Below the pieces are notes generated by a model. That model searched no databases and was not told the DNA's origin. It worked only from the letters and a program-made list of their open reading frames with translations. Below, one piece after another: positions 18,601-26,165 of a stretch of 64,000 nt of DNA (within the stretch, counting starts at the first letter, position 1; every line of letters starts with the position of its first letter). The position numbers and the translations under genes were made by a program. The DNA comes from Candidatus Ornithomonoglobus merdipullorum (lineage in GTDB: Bacteria; Bacillota; Clostridia; UBA1381): positions 1 through 64,000 of the forward strand of contig DVNB01000087.1 of the NCBI GenBank assembly GCA_018714695.1, given 5' to 3'.

Positions 18601-19177
18601 ATTGCATGATGAATTGAGTGATCTGAACGAGGGTGATATCATAGCCTTTGCCGAGAATGAAAACGGAGTAGTAGAAGATCGGCAGCTTTTAATGCTGAAG
18701 GTATCGGACAGTGAATACGCTGCTTTGCGTGAGATGCCGACGTGGAATGATAATTTTGCTTATGCGCTTGAACCGGATGGGTTTGATCCGAACACAAATA
18801 CAGTTGAATACGGTGATACCGATAAGGAGGTAAAGCAGTATTTCGGCGCTATATATGATACTGACGGAGATACTGTGCGCCTTATCACATCATCGGATGG
18901 AGAAAAAAGCAATGTCGATGATACGCTTGAATTCACTATCGGAGAGAGAACCAATATATACACGTATGATTACAATTACCGTGAAGGCAGCAGAGTGTTC
19001 AACCGCGGCAAGCTGGACGGGTACTTGAAAGAAAATTACGGTGATATGCTTGTTGAGAGCAATTATATAGACTGGAATCGGACAAGCGGGACCGGTATAA
19101 ATCCAAGTTTTGCATATGTGAAGACTGTAGATGGTACAGTTACAGATCTTGTGATCTTCAACGGCGAAAACGAATGA
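15620..19177 (+). CDS. Large secreted repeat protein with Pro-Thr linker, function unknown
   Basis: The 1185-residue protein has a Sec signal peptide (residues 1-24, cut near AAAEE). Residues about 30-118 form a domain seen at the ends of clostridial exported proteins (LMFVDSMESMRPLADAV). A Pro-Thr-Glu linker covers about 119-182. Three tandem repeats of roughly 182 residues begin near 419, 600 and 783; each starts G-V-V-x-G-M/I-Y, then P-T-V-R/M-x-M and an A-N-x-F-Y/F turn, and each contains NNVC. The C-terminal 200 residues differ. No catalytic motif or anchoring signal is recognised. The gene is 14 bases after the phosphatase gene with an AAGGAGG site. The repeat section is more AT-rich than its neighbours. 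Confidence 0.75.
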   Translation: MGKKRITALFCAAVLAASSLPAAAEETAKVEITADQALQSVTLVSDKDTTGVLIRADRASDGALNGVTLTEVTLAAGQESVITDEDGLGAFDAGDKLMFVDSMESMRPLADAVTIEAGPIVTEPVDTPTAAPTEPAATPTDPVEEPTAAPTEAADEPTAEPTETPTVRPTPSPKPTPVGPSTVEFSSAMAADDDENFPSDEIITNGYLPVYDDGGWGEPTRYHLADNLKIFVNGVEVEASNWSVEEYVYDNVLGNVKIIDSEGDGQYERMNIEYLEIGVVEYTETNDTGETVVYFDGRGSYVKGPYLVCGSNVQITDVNGESVQPADLKQYDVLTITRDMDADLNRSSFYDIKLSRDTVTGVISEIDSDKNTVVINGETYSVIIDSLSHYDVGNTYTMYFDIDGNAIYGKKEYSETNYGIVTGMYEEPGSSLPTVRLITDEGNIIEERAANEDEADMFYTIISVEDDVPYSADERYDGGTYTLSDTVNDLQNNVCIYSASENGLKCIDTVSMDGEEGMKYREEAGRIDFYGISATETKFLNIEPYVNGFAKAPASISMADLEDGAEYTAYLGNRYDDIYGFCIIADGIAYSEPEQQEGTGVVTGIYTEPGNVLPTVRIMSFDGSVIEAEAENADEANRFFTLLSEAGSVMPESAETLAEYDGEIITRALSPEMVIDDIENNVCAYSISENGLSYKETLIPQGGQGMIYDAALGTLGSFALTDDTRMVSLNEYAEGALKKPVSMTSDMLADQNEYSAYIYDNCVMLLEGEHSTGPKEEILSEGIGAVVGMYMAAGGEQPTVMIMTADGSIIEKEARDTAEANKFYALISTVGEVTSDDMTKEYDGRTYSKEDISLVAEDIQNNVCLFTVTESGLGLKEISRPEGGKGMVYDADSSMLGTYDISEADIIGPNLYLDDNALEASKIALSILEDGADYTAYVYNSGEDGRFVIITEGIGELRAESSIAIVIGEPRKVLWRGEELDAAEVYCNGAERTILHDELSDLNEGDIIAFAENENGVVEDRQLLMLKVSDSEYAALREMPTWNDNFAYALEPDGFDPNTNTVEYGDTDKEVKQYFGAIYDTDGDTVRLITSSDGEKSNVDDTLEFTIGERTNIYTYDYNYREGSRVFNRGKLDGYLKENYGDMLVESNYIDWNRTSGTGINPSFAYVKTVDGTVTDLVIFNGENE

Positions 19178-19202
19178 GCTGCATTGTAAAACGGCATACA
19201 AC

Positions 19203-19236
19203 AAACAGAGGCACTTCTTTGGGAGTGTCTCTGTTT
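19203..19236 (+). terminator. Terminator after the secreted repeat protein
   Basis: AAACAGAG-GCACT pairs with AGTG-TCTCTGTTT; the T tract is short. Confidence 0.65.
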
Positions 19237-19292
19237 GGTTGTAATAAACAAAAAAACGTGATAAGGTGAATATCTTTAGTTAAAAAAATCGG

Positions 19293-19321
19293 TTGACACT
19301 TGTGCATTATTATGGTATAAT
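19293..19321 (+). promoter_or_regulatory. Promoter of hom-thrB-lysC
   Basis: TTGACA (19293-19298), 17 bases, TATAAT (19316-19321): a consensus promoter. The leader of about 85 bases contains a CCGGCG/CGCCGG hairpin (about 19351-19390) but no recognisable lysine riboswitch or peptide attenuator. Confidence 0.85.
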
Positions 19322-19411
19322 TTTATGTTGAACAGTAGTATATATGAAGAAGTCCGGCGGGAAAATGGTCATGTATGATGTGTGCGCCGGGCGAAGATTG
19401 GAGGGAAATTG

Positions 19412-20620
19412 ATGGCAAAGGCTGCAATTATGGGTTACGGCACGGTCGGAAGCGGCGTTTATGATATATTAAAAATGAACGCGAAGAAGATCGAGGCTGC
19501 GGCGGGAGAGCAGATCGAGCTTAAATATATACTTGATATACGTGAGTTTGACGATCATCCTGAGAAGCATCTGTTTACGAAGGATGTAAACGATATTATA
19601 AACGATACTGAGGTAAGTGTCGTTGCCGAGGTGATGGGCGGACTTCATCCCGCTTATGAGTTCACGAAGGAGCTGCTTTCGGCGGGAAAAAGCGTTGTGA
19701 CATCAAATAAGGAGCTTGTTGCGACATACGGCTCGGAGCTTTTGAAGATAGCCGAGGAGAACAATGTAAATTACATGTTTGAGGCAAGCGTTGGCGGCGG
19801 TATACCGATAATAAGACCGCTCAACAGATGTCTTGCTGCTAACAATATTGTGAGAATAGCCGGTATACTTAACGGTACAACGAACTATATCCTCTATCAG
19901 ATGATAACGAACGACAAGTCGTTTGACGAGGCTTTAAAGGACGCGCAGGCAAACGGCTATGCGGAGAGAAATCCGGCGGCGGATATAGAGGGACACGACG
20001 CGTGCAGAAAGATCGCTATACTTTCATCTCTTGCATGGGGCAAGGAGGTAGACTATACGAATATAGGCACCGAGGGAATAGTGAACATTACGTTGGAGGA
20101 TGTGCGATACGCTGCGGCTGCGGGCGCTGTGATAAAGCTCATAGGCTATGCGGAGCAGCTTGAGGACGGCAGGGTATATGCCCATGTTGCACCTATGCTT
20201 ATAAAGAACGACTGCCTGCTTTCGGATATAGATGACGTGTATAACGGCATAATGGTAACGGGAGACATGGTCGGTGACGTTATGTTCTACGGTGCGGGAG
20301 CAGGCAAGCTGCCGACGGCATCGGCAGTTACAGCCGATATGATAGATTCCGTTATCCACAGCGAGAGACGTTCGCTTATAAGCTGGGAAAAGACGGATGA
20401 GAATGTATCTGCCGGACCGGATGACAAAAAGTTCAGATATTTCATGAGAACGACGGATACGGCTGAAAATGTGAGTAAGGTATTCGGAGATTTCGAGCAG
20501 ATCAAGAGCCTTGTTGAGGGCGAGACGGCGTTTGTGACCGGTGAGCTTACCGCATCTGAGGCTGAGAAGAAGGCATCGGAGCTTTCAGAAACAATAACAT
20601 CGATAAGGATATTTAAATGA
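19412..20620 (+). CDS. hom: Homoserine dehydrogenase
   Basis: This enzyme reduces aspartate semialdehyde to homoserine on the way to threonine and methionine. It has 402 residues. The Rossmann motif GYGTVGSGV is at about residues 8-16, NKELVATYG near 107 and the signature ASVGGGIPIIRPL near 134; NGTTNYIL and the catalytic region with EGHDACRK follow. The C-terminal regulatory tail is shorter than in 430-residue homologues but still ends in an ACT-like segment. The start has GGAGGG upstream. thrB overlaps the stop by four bases. Confidence 0.96.
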   Translation: MAKAAIMGYGTVGSGVYDILKMNAKKIEAAAGEQIELKYILDIREFDDHPEKHLFTKDVNDIINDTEVSVVAEVMGGLHPAYEFTKELLSAGKSVVTSNKELVATYGSELLKIAEENNVNYMFEASVGGGIPIIRPLNRCLAANNIVRIAGILNGTTNYILYQMITNDKSFDEALKDAQANGYAERNPAADIEGHDACRKIAILSSLAWGKEVDYTNIGTEGIVNITLEDVRYAAAAGAVIKLIGYAEQLEDGRVYAHVAPMLIKNDCLLSDIDDVYNGIMVTGDMVGDVMFYGAGAGKLPTASAVTADMIDSVIHSERRSLISWEKTDENVSAGPDDKKFRYFMRTTDTAENVSKVFGDFEQIKSLVEGETAFVTGELTASEAEKKASELSETITSIRIFK

Positions 20621-21519
20621 TACGTGTAAGGGTGCCCGCAACGAGCGCGAATATGGGACCGGGGTTCGATACGCTCGGCATTGCGCTCAACCTCTATTCA
20701 AGGCTGGAGATAGAGGAAACGGACGGCGGGCTTGACATAATAACGGTAAACAACAGCGGGAATGTTCAGAATGACAAAACAAATCTGGTTTACCGAGCAA
20801 TGGACAGGGTGTTCCGTGAGACGGGATACCGTCCGAAGGGGCTTCGGATAAAGCAGGACAGCGCCATACCTATGACGCGTGGTCTCGGCTCGTCGAGCGC
20901 GTGCATCATAGGCGGGATGCTTGCCGCAAACGCGCTGAGCGGAAGGACGATAAGCTATCCAGATATACTGGAGCTTGCGACCGAGATGGAGGGACATCCC
21001 GACAATGCTGCGCCGGCGCTTTACGGAGGGTTCTGCGTGAGCGTAAAAAGCGGTGACAGGGTATATGTCAAGAGCATCAAGCTGAAAAATGACTTGAAGT
21101 TTGCGGTGATGATACCGGACTTTTTTGTGGCAACAAAAAAGTCGCGCGGCGCGCTGCCGGATAAGGTGAGTCTGAAGGATGCGGCATTCAATATATCAAG
21201 GGCATCCATGCTCCAGGCGGCTCTGACGACGGGAGATTATGATCTCTTGAAGATCGGTGCCGAGGACAGGCTGCATCAGCCATACAGAAAGAGTTATATA
21301 GACGGCTTTGACGAGATTTTTGAGCACACCTACAGAACAGGTTCCAAGGCGACATATCTGAGCGGCTCGGGACCTACGATAATGTCGATACTCACCGGGA
21401 ACGGTGCGGCGTTCAAAAAGGACATGGAGGCGTTTTTCTCCGAGAACGAGCACAAGTGGAAGTGTATGCTTTTGGAATGCGACAATGTCGGCTCGGTGCT
21501 TTCGGAGACGCGGTCTTGA
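20617..21519 (+). CDS. thrB: Homoserine kinase
   Basis: ThrB phosphorylates homoserine, the last-but-one step to threonine. The 300-residue GHMP kinase has the N-terminal substrate motif VPATSANMGPGFDTLG (residues 4-19), the ATP-binding loop PMTRGLGSSSA near 87-97 and the C-terminal GSGPTIMSI. It starts within the hom stop codon (ATGA). threonine synthase itself is not in the window. Confidence 0.96.
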   Translation: MIRVRVPATSANMGPGFDTLGIALNLYSRLEIEETDGGLDIITVNNSGNVQNDKTNLVYRAMDRVFRETGYRPKGLRIKQDSAIPMTRGLGSSSACIIGGMLAANALSGRTISYPDILELATEMEGHPDNAAPALYGGFCVSVKSGDRVYVKSIKLKNDLKFAVMIPDFFVATKKSRGALPDKVSLKDAAFNISRASMLQAALTTGDYDLLKIGAEDRLHQPYRKSYIDGFDEIFEHTYRTGSKATYLSGSGPTIMSILTGNGAAFKKDMEAFFSENEHKWKCMLLECDNVGSVLSETRS

Positions 21520-21544
21520 TATAAAGATTTTTTAGGAAAGGAAT

Positions 21545-22762
21545 ATGAGTGAAATGGGACTTATAGTTCAGAAATACGGCGGCACATCCGTTAAGGATGC
21601 CGAGAGAGTTATGAATGTTGCAAGGCGTATAACCGCGGCATACCAGGCAGGAAACAATGTAGTCGTAGCGGTATCGGCGCAGGGCGACACAACGGATGAG
21701 CTGATCGAGAAGGCAAACGAGATCAATCCGCGCGCGTCAAAGCGTGAGATGGATATGCTGCTTTCGACGGGAGAGCAGATCTCGATAGCGCTTTTGGCGA
21801 TGGCGATCGAGAAGCTGGGGTATCCGGTAATATCGCTCACAGGATGGCAGGCAGGTATGCACACCAACTCCAACTACGGTGCCGCGCGTATCAAGACCAT
21901 CGATACTGAGCGTATAAGAATGGAGCTCGACAGAAGAAGGATAGTTATCGTTGCGGGGTTCCAGGGAATAAACAAGTATGACGACATAACAACGCTCGGA
22001 AGGGGAGGTTCGGACACGTCGGCGGTCGCGCTTGCGGCTGCACTGCGCGCCGATGTATGTGAGATATACACAGACGTTGACGGTGTTTACACGACGGATC
22101 CGAGGATCTGCAGCAAGGCATATAAGCTTGACGAGATCTCGTACGACGAGATGCTCGAGCTTGCGTCGCTGGGCGCAAACGTGCTTCATAACAGAAGTGT
22201 TGAAATGGCAAAGAAATATAATGTAAAATTATCGGTCCGCTCAAGCTTGAACAATAATGAGGGAACGTATGTTAAGGAGGTTTCTAAAGTGGAAAAGATG
22301 CTCGTAAGAGGTGTAACAAGAGATAATGACTGCGCGAGAATAGCTCTCTGCGGAGTTGAGGACGCTCCCGGAAAGGCGTTCCAGGTATTTGAGATGATAG
22401 CTAAGGCGGGAATAAGTGTTGACCTTATAATCCAGTCGATCGGTGACGGTCAGACAAAGGATATAAGCTTTACAGTAGCTGAGGCAGATCTTGAGCCGGC
22501 ATTGAAGCTGCTCGAAGAGAACAACGATTTCATAAAGGCGCGTGAGATAAAGTCATCAAAGGACGTTTCGAAGGTATCGATCGTAGGCGCGGGCATGGTG
22601 AACAATTCAGGTGTTGCAGCGAAGATGTTCGAGGCGCTCTATGACGCGCATATAAACATCAAGATGATAGCTACATCGGAGATAAAGATCTCGGTGCTCG
22701 TAGCACAGAAGGATGCCGAGAATGCGGTAAATGCTATCCACGACAAGTTCCTGTCGAAATAA
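21545..22762 (+). CDS. lysC: Aspartate kinase with likely internal beta-subunit start
   Basis: Aspartokinase performs the first step of the aspartate pathway. The 405-residue protein has KYGGTSV at residues 9-15, the catalytic GRGGSDTSAVALA near 155 and two ACT domains in the last 150 residues. Inside the gene an AAGGAGG at 22274-22280 is followed after eight bases by an in-frame GTG (codon 249) and an ATG (codon 252). Bacillus LysC type enzymes make a beta subunit of about 160 residues from just such an internal start, so this gene may encode both alpha and beta chains. It lies 25 bases after thrB. Confidence 0.95.
   Translation: MSEMGLIVQKYGGTSVKDAERVMNVARRITAAYQAGNNVVVAVSAQGDTTDELIEKANEINPRASKREMDMLLSTGEQISIALLAMAIEKLGYPVISLTGWQAGMHTNSNYGAARIKTIDTERIRMELDRRRIVIVAGFQGINKYDDITTLGRGGSDTSAVALAAALRADVCEIYTDVDGVYTTDPRICSKAYKLDEISYDEMLELASLGANVLHNRSVEMAKKYNVKLSVRSSLNNNEGTYVKEVSKVEKMLVRGVTRDNDCARIALCGVEDAPGKAFQVFEMIAKAGISVDLIIQSIGDGQTKDISFTVAEADLEPALKLLEENNDFIKAREIKSSKDVSKVSIVGAGMVNNSGVAAKMFEALYDAHINIKMIATSEIKISVLVAQKDAENAVNAIHDKFLSK
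22274..22300 (+). promoter_or_regulatory. Internal ribosome binding site within lysC
   Basis: A perfect AAGGAGG, eight-base spacer, then in-frame GTG at 22289 or ATG at 22298. The product would be 154-157 residues, essentially the ACT regulatory domains. Confidence 0.65.
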
Positions 22763-22778
22763 TCAAACGAATCACCAA

Positions 22779-22799
22779 GGGCGGAAAGATCTTCCGCCC
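22779..22799 (+). terminator. Hairpin after lysC
   Basis: GGGCGGAA pairs perfectly with TTCCGCCC; only a weak TATTGATATTT follows, so it may be partial terminator. Confidence 0.5.
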
Positions 22800-22841
22800 T
22801 ATTGATATTTAAAACAGTATATTATGAAGGGATCTTATCAA

Positions 22842-23588
22842 ATGGCTAATGAGGACATGATTTTCGGGCGCGGACCGGTCACGGAGGCGATACGTGCGGG
22901 GCATACGATCGATAAGCTTATAGTCAAAAGCGGTGCGCACAGCGGTTCGCTCGCGCCGATACTCAAGGCGGCAAAGGAGCGCGGCATAGCCGTGCAGCAT
23001 GCCGACGGCGCAAAGCTTGACAGGCTTGCCGAGGGCGGCAATCATCAGGGCGTGATAGCGATGGTGAGCGCGCACGAGTATTCTACCGTGGCGGATATAT
23101 TAAAGCGTGCCGAGGATGCGGGACACGCTCCGTTTATCATTATCTGCGACAAGATAACGGATCCGCACAATTTAGGCGCCATACTGCGTACCGCTAACTG
23201 TGTCGGAGCCGACGGAGTGATAATACCTAAGAGGCAGAGCGCGGGGATCAATTCCGTGGTAATGAAGACATCGGCGGGCGCTGCGGAGTATACGCCGGTG
23301 GCGAAGGTAACAAATGTGGCACAGACGATAGACGAGCTGAAAAAGGCGGGAGTCTGGATCACCGCTGCCGATATGGATGGGCAGCCCATGTATGATATAG
23401 ATCTTAAAGGTGCGATAGGGCTCGTCATAGGCAGCGAGGGCAGCGGTGTCAGCAGGCTTGTGCGCGAGAAATGCGATTTTATAGCATCGATACCGATGAA
23501 GGGAGAAATAAACTCTCTTAACGCGTCTGTGGCAGCGGGTGTTCTGATGTATGAGGCGCTTAGGCAGCGCTGCGGATACGGGAAATAA
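22842..23588 (+). CDS. rlmB: 23S rRNA 2'-O-ribose methyltransferase, RlmB/TrmH family
   Basis: The 248-residue SPOUT enzyme is expected to methylate a guanosine ribose in 23S rRNA. The N-terminal substrate domain starts MIFGRGPVTEAI. The knot motifs are NLGAILRTANCVGADGVIIP near residue 110, VIGSEGSGVSRLV near 197 and IPMKGEINSLNASVAAG near 217. The start at 22842 was chosen because AAGGGA lies nine bases before it, whereas the ATG at 22824 has no site. The exact target nucleotide is not provable. It lies next to an ACT-domain gene, 21 bases apart. Confidence 0.9.
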   Translation: MANEDMIFGRGPVTEAIRAGHTIDKLIVKSGAHSGSLAPILKAAKERGIAVQHADGAKLDRLAEGGNHQGVIAMVSAHEYSTVADILKRAEDAGHAPFIIICDKITDPHNLGAILRTANCVGADGVIIPKRQSAGINSVVMKTSAGAAEYTPVAKVTNVAQTIDELKKAGVWITAADMDGQPMYDIDLKGAIGLVIGSEGSGVSRLVREKCDFIASIPMKGEINSLNASVAAGVLMYEALRQRCGYGK

Positions 23589-23609
23589 GCAGAAAAGGAG
23601 AATGAACCG

Positions 23610-23879
23610 ATGAAAGCGATAGTTACTGTTGTAGGGCAGGATAAAAAAGGCATAATTGCAAAGGTGAGCGGAGCGCTGTTCGAGTGCGGAGTAAATATTG
23701 CCGATATTTCGCAGACGATAATGGGAAATATGTTCACTATGATAATGATGGTCGAGTTTGACGGCGAGGAGATAACTGTGCAGGGCATAACCGAAAAGCT
23801 TGCCGAGATCGAGAAAGAGATGGGACTTTCGATACACGTTCAGCGTGAGGAGATATTCTCATCCATGCACAGGATATAA
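23610..23879 (+). CDS. ACT-domain protein (UPF0237 family)
   Basis: This is an 89-residue single ACT domain: AIVTVVGQDKKGIIAKVSGALF at the start, then NIADISQTIMGNMFTMIMMV. Stand-alone ACT proteins of this family are widely found directly before UPF0210 genes, as here (18 bases). ACT domains bind amino acids or other small ligands; the ligand and partner of this family are unknown. The site AAAAGGAG precedes the start. Confidence 0.93.
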   Translation: MKAIVTVVGQDKKGIIAKVSGALFECGVNIADISQTIMGNMFTMIMMVEFDGEEITVQGITEKLAEIEKEMGLSIHVQREEIFSSMHRI

Positions 23880-23897
23880 GACCGGGAGGATGCGGAG

Positions 23898-25265
23898 ATG
23901 ATCAATCCTTTTGAAATTATAGAGACCATAAATATGATAAAAAGAGAGAACCTTGATATCAGAACGATAACAATGGGCATCTCTTTAAAATCGTGTGCCG
24001 GAGCTGATGTAGATGAGGTATGCCGCAAGGTGTATGACAAGATAACGACCTATGCGAAGGATCTTGTAAAGACTGGCGAGGACATAGAAAAGCAGTTCGG
24101 GATACCGATAATAAACAAGAGAATATCGGTAACGCCGATAGCGACGCTTGTGGATGCTCTGGATGATCCTACAGTAGAAAAGTGTGTAAAGATCGCAAAG
24201 ACGCTTGATAAGGCGGCAAAGACTGTAGGCGTGAACTTTATAGGAGGATATTCCGCGCTCGTTCACAAGGGTTATACAAACGGTGAGAGAGTGCTGATAG
24301 AATCGATCCCTGAGGCGCTGGCGGCAACGGATATAGTGTGTTCAAGCGTAAATGTAGGCTCGACAAGGGCGGGAATAAATATGGATGCTGTAAAGCAGAT
24401 GGGCGAGATCATAAAGAAGGCAGCCGAGCTCACTGCCGACACGCAGGGCTTTGCCTGCGCAAAGCTCGTTGTATTCTGCAACGCTGTTGAGGATAATCCG
24501 TTCATGGCGGGCGCGTTCCTGGGCGAGGGTGAAGGCGAATGTGTGATAAACGTCGGCGTTTCGGGACCGGGGGTCGTAAAGAGCGCGCTCGAAAAGACCG
24601 TTGGCGAGGACTTCGGCGTGGTTGCGGAGACGATAAAGAAAACAGCATTCAAGATAACGAGAATGGGTCAGCTTGTGGCACAGGAGGCGTCAAAGCGTCT
24701 CGGTGTTCCGTTCGGAATAGTGGATCTCTCGCTTGCGCCGACACCTGCCGTAGGTGACAGTGTCGCATATATCCTTGAGGAGATGGGACTTGAAAAGTGC
24801 GGAGCGCACGGCACAACGGCTGCGCTTGCGCTCTTGAACGATGCTGTAAAGAAGGGCGGCGTAATGGCGTCAGGCTACGTTGGCGGGCTTTCGGGCGCGT
24901 TTATCCCGGTGAGCGAGGATGCCGGGATGATAGCGGCGGCAAAATGCGGCGCGCTTTCGCTTGAAAAGCTTGAGGCAATGACGTGTGTATGCTCGGTGGG
25001 ACTTGACATGATCGTTATCCCCGGTGATACGCCCGCCTCGACGATATCGGCTATAATAGCCGATGAGGCTGCCATAGGCATGATAAACACAAAGACGACG
25101 GCGGTAAGGGTAATCCCCGCGCCGGGCGCAAAGATAGGCGATGTGGTGGAATTCGGCGGACTCCTGGGAACGGGGCCTGTAATGAAGGTGAGCGAATACT
25201 CAAGCGAGGAATTTGTTTCACGCGGCGGAAGGATCCCGGCGCCTATAAACAGCCTTAAAAACTGA
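23898..25265 (+). CDS. UPF0210 family protein (PFL/DUF711-like)
   Basis: The 455-residue protein belongs to a conserved family of unknown activity. Recognisable stretches are [14 protein letters not shown] near the start, [18 protein letters not shown] near residue 152 and [12 protein letters not shown] near 371. Its fold has been solved in a streptococcal member, but no reaction is established. It follows the ACT gene by 18 bases and probably works with it. A strong hairpin ends the unit. The start uses GGGAGGATGCGGAG upstream of the ATG. Confidence 0.92.
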   Translation: MINPFEIIETINMIKRENLDIRTITMGISLKSCAGADVDEVCRKVYDKITTYAKDLVKTGEDIEKQFGIPIINKRISVTPIATLVDALDDPTVEKCVKIAKTLDKAAKTVGVNFIGGYSALVHKGYTNGERVLIESIPEALAATDIVCSSVNVGSTRAGINMDAVKQMGEIIKKAAELTADTQGFACAKLVVFCNAVEDNPFMAGAFLGEGEGECVINVGVSGPGVVKSALEKTVGEDFGVVAETIKKTAFKITRMGQLVAQEASKRLGVPFGIVDLSLAPTPAVGDSVAYILEEMGLEKCGAHGTTAALALLNDAVKKGGVMASGYVGGLSGAFIPVSEDAGMIAAAKCGALSLEKLEAMTCVCSVGLDMIVIPGDTPASTISAIIADEAAIGMINTKTTAVRVIPAPGAKIGDVVEFGGLLGTGPVMKVSEYSSEEFVSRGGRIPAPINSLKN

Positions 25266-25275
25266 AAAAGCATTG

Positions 25276-25313
25276 AAACGGACCGGCGCCGCAATGGCAG
25301 TGCCGGTCCGTTT
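25276..25313 (+). terminator. Terminator-like hairpin after the UPF0210 gene
   Basis: AAACGGACCGGC pairs perfectly with GCCGGTCCGTTT; the following T run is short. Confidence 0.65.
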
Positions 25314-25314
25314 A

Positions 25315-25341
25315 GTAGGGGCGGATACTATCCACCCCTAC
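25315..25341. repeat. Extragenic palindrome GTAGGGG...CCCCTAC
   Basis: GTAGGGGCGGATACTATCCACCCCTAC is a near-perfect palindrome of the type that recurs between genes in many clostridial genomes (GTAGGGGCGNN...NNCGCCCCTAC). Only one copy is seen in this window, abutting the hairpin before it. Confidence 0.55.
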
Positions 25342-25380
25342 AGAGATCGTATATATACCTTTGAAAAACTTGCGAATGTA

Positions 25381-25409
25381 TTGCAATATTCAGCACAATG
25401 TGCTATAAT
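25381..25409 (+). promoter_or_regulatory. Promoter and operator of the RelBE-type module
   Basis: TTGCAA (25381-25386), 17 bases, TATAAT (25404-25409). The spacer contains the palindrome AGCACAATGTGCT (25392-25404), the likely binding site of the antitoxin for autorepression. Confidence 0.7.
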
Positions 25410-25455
25410 AGTAATAAGATCAACGGAGATATGATCTGTTTGCGGAAAAGGTTTG

Positions 25456-25474
25456 TGCACAGAAAAAGGAGGAG
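25456..25474 (+). repeat. 19-base direct repeat, copy 1 (leader of antitoxin)
   Basis: TGCACAGAAAAAGGAGGAG here is identical to 26144-26162. It contains the ribosome binding site of the antitoxin gene. A GCGGAAAA lies upstream of both copies. Confidence 0.85.
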
Positions 25475-25480
25475 ATGATT

Positions 25481-25786
25481 ATGGCGAAAACTGCAAATGT
25501 ATTTGCAAGAGTAGAGCCGGACATTAAGGAACAGGCAGAAACGATCCTGGAGCAGTTAGGGATACCGATGTCTAATGCAATCAGTATATTTTTGAGACAG
25601 GTTGTATTGCAAAACGGCATACCGTTTGATGTAAAGCTTCCCATGCGCAGTGTTACAGATATAAGCGGTATGACAGAGGATGAGTTCAACATGGAAATAG
25701 AAACAGGAATGAATGATGTCAGTGCCGGAAGACTCGTCTCGGCTGAGCGTGTAAGAGATGAGATGCGTAAGGTGTACGGTATATGA
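25481..25786 (+). CDS. Type II antitoxin, RelB/DinJ family
   Basis: The 101-residue protein starts MAKTANVFARVEPDIKEQAE, the ribbon-helix-helix DNA-binding segment of RelB/DinJ antitoxins, with the helix ISIFLRQVVLQNGIPF typical of DinJ. The C-terminal half is acidic and would wrap around the toxin. The start at 25481 has an AGGAGG eight bases upstream; the ATG at 25475 is too close. The toxin gene overlaps by four bases. It probably represses the promoter through the palindrome at 25392-25404. Confidence 0.92.
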   Translation: MAKTANVFARVEPDIKEQAETILEQLGIPMSNAISIFLRQVVLQNGIPFDVKLPMRSVTDISGMTEDEFNMEIETGMNDVSAGRLVSAERVRDEMRKVYGI

Positions 25787-26118
25787 AGTGGTCGGTAAAT
25801 TATACGGAAAAAGCCATTGATGATCTGCATGCTATATATGAATATATAGCATACGATCTTAGTTCGCCTATTGCTGCGGCAAAGCTTGTTGGCCGCATTA
25901 TGGATACAATAGATGGATTAGACACGAATCCAATAGGATTGCCGCTATATAAAAAGGAGCCGTGGAAAAGCAGAGGAATGAGATTTGTGCCGGTAAAAAA
26001 ACACATCATCTTCTTTCTGGTATCCGAAGAAAAGGGGACTGTGGATGTGCTCAGAGTCATGTACGGAAGAAGAGATATAGATTTGAATACATTTAATGAA
26101 GAGTTAGAAAATCAATAG
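25783..26118 (+). CDS. Type II toxin, RelE/ParE family
   Basis: The 111-residue protein begins MKWSVNYTEKAIDDLHAIYEYIA and contains RGMRFVPVKKHIIFFLVSE and VDVLRVMYGRRDID, the standard RelE/ParE fold elements. Basic residues in the C-terminal strands could serve mRNA cleavage, but ParE-like gyrase poisoning cannot be excluded. Its ATG overlaps the antitoxin stop. The gene ends with TAG, showing TAG is a normal stop in this genome. Confidence 0.9.
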   Translation: MKWSVNYTEKAIDDLHAIYEYIAYDLSSPIAAAKLVGRIMDTIDGLDTNPIGLPLYKKEPWKSRGMRFVPVKKHIIFFLVSEEKGTVDVLRVMYGRRDIDLNTFNEELENQ

Positions 26119-26143
26119 TGACCGGCGGAAAACAGTGATGATA

Positions 26144-26162
26144 TGCACAGAAAAAGGAGGAG
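26144..26162 (+). repeat. 19-base direct repeat, copy 2 (leader of epimerase gene)
   Basis: Identical to 25456-25474, 688 bases away. It holds the ribosome binding site of the aldose-epimerase gene, so the two copies bracket the toxin-antitoxin pair. Confidence 0.85.
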
Positions 26163-26165
26163 CTT

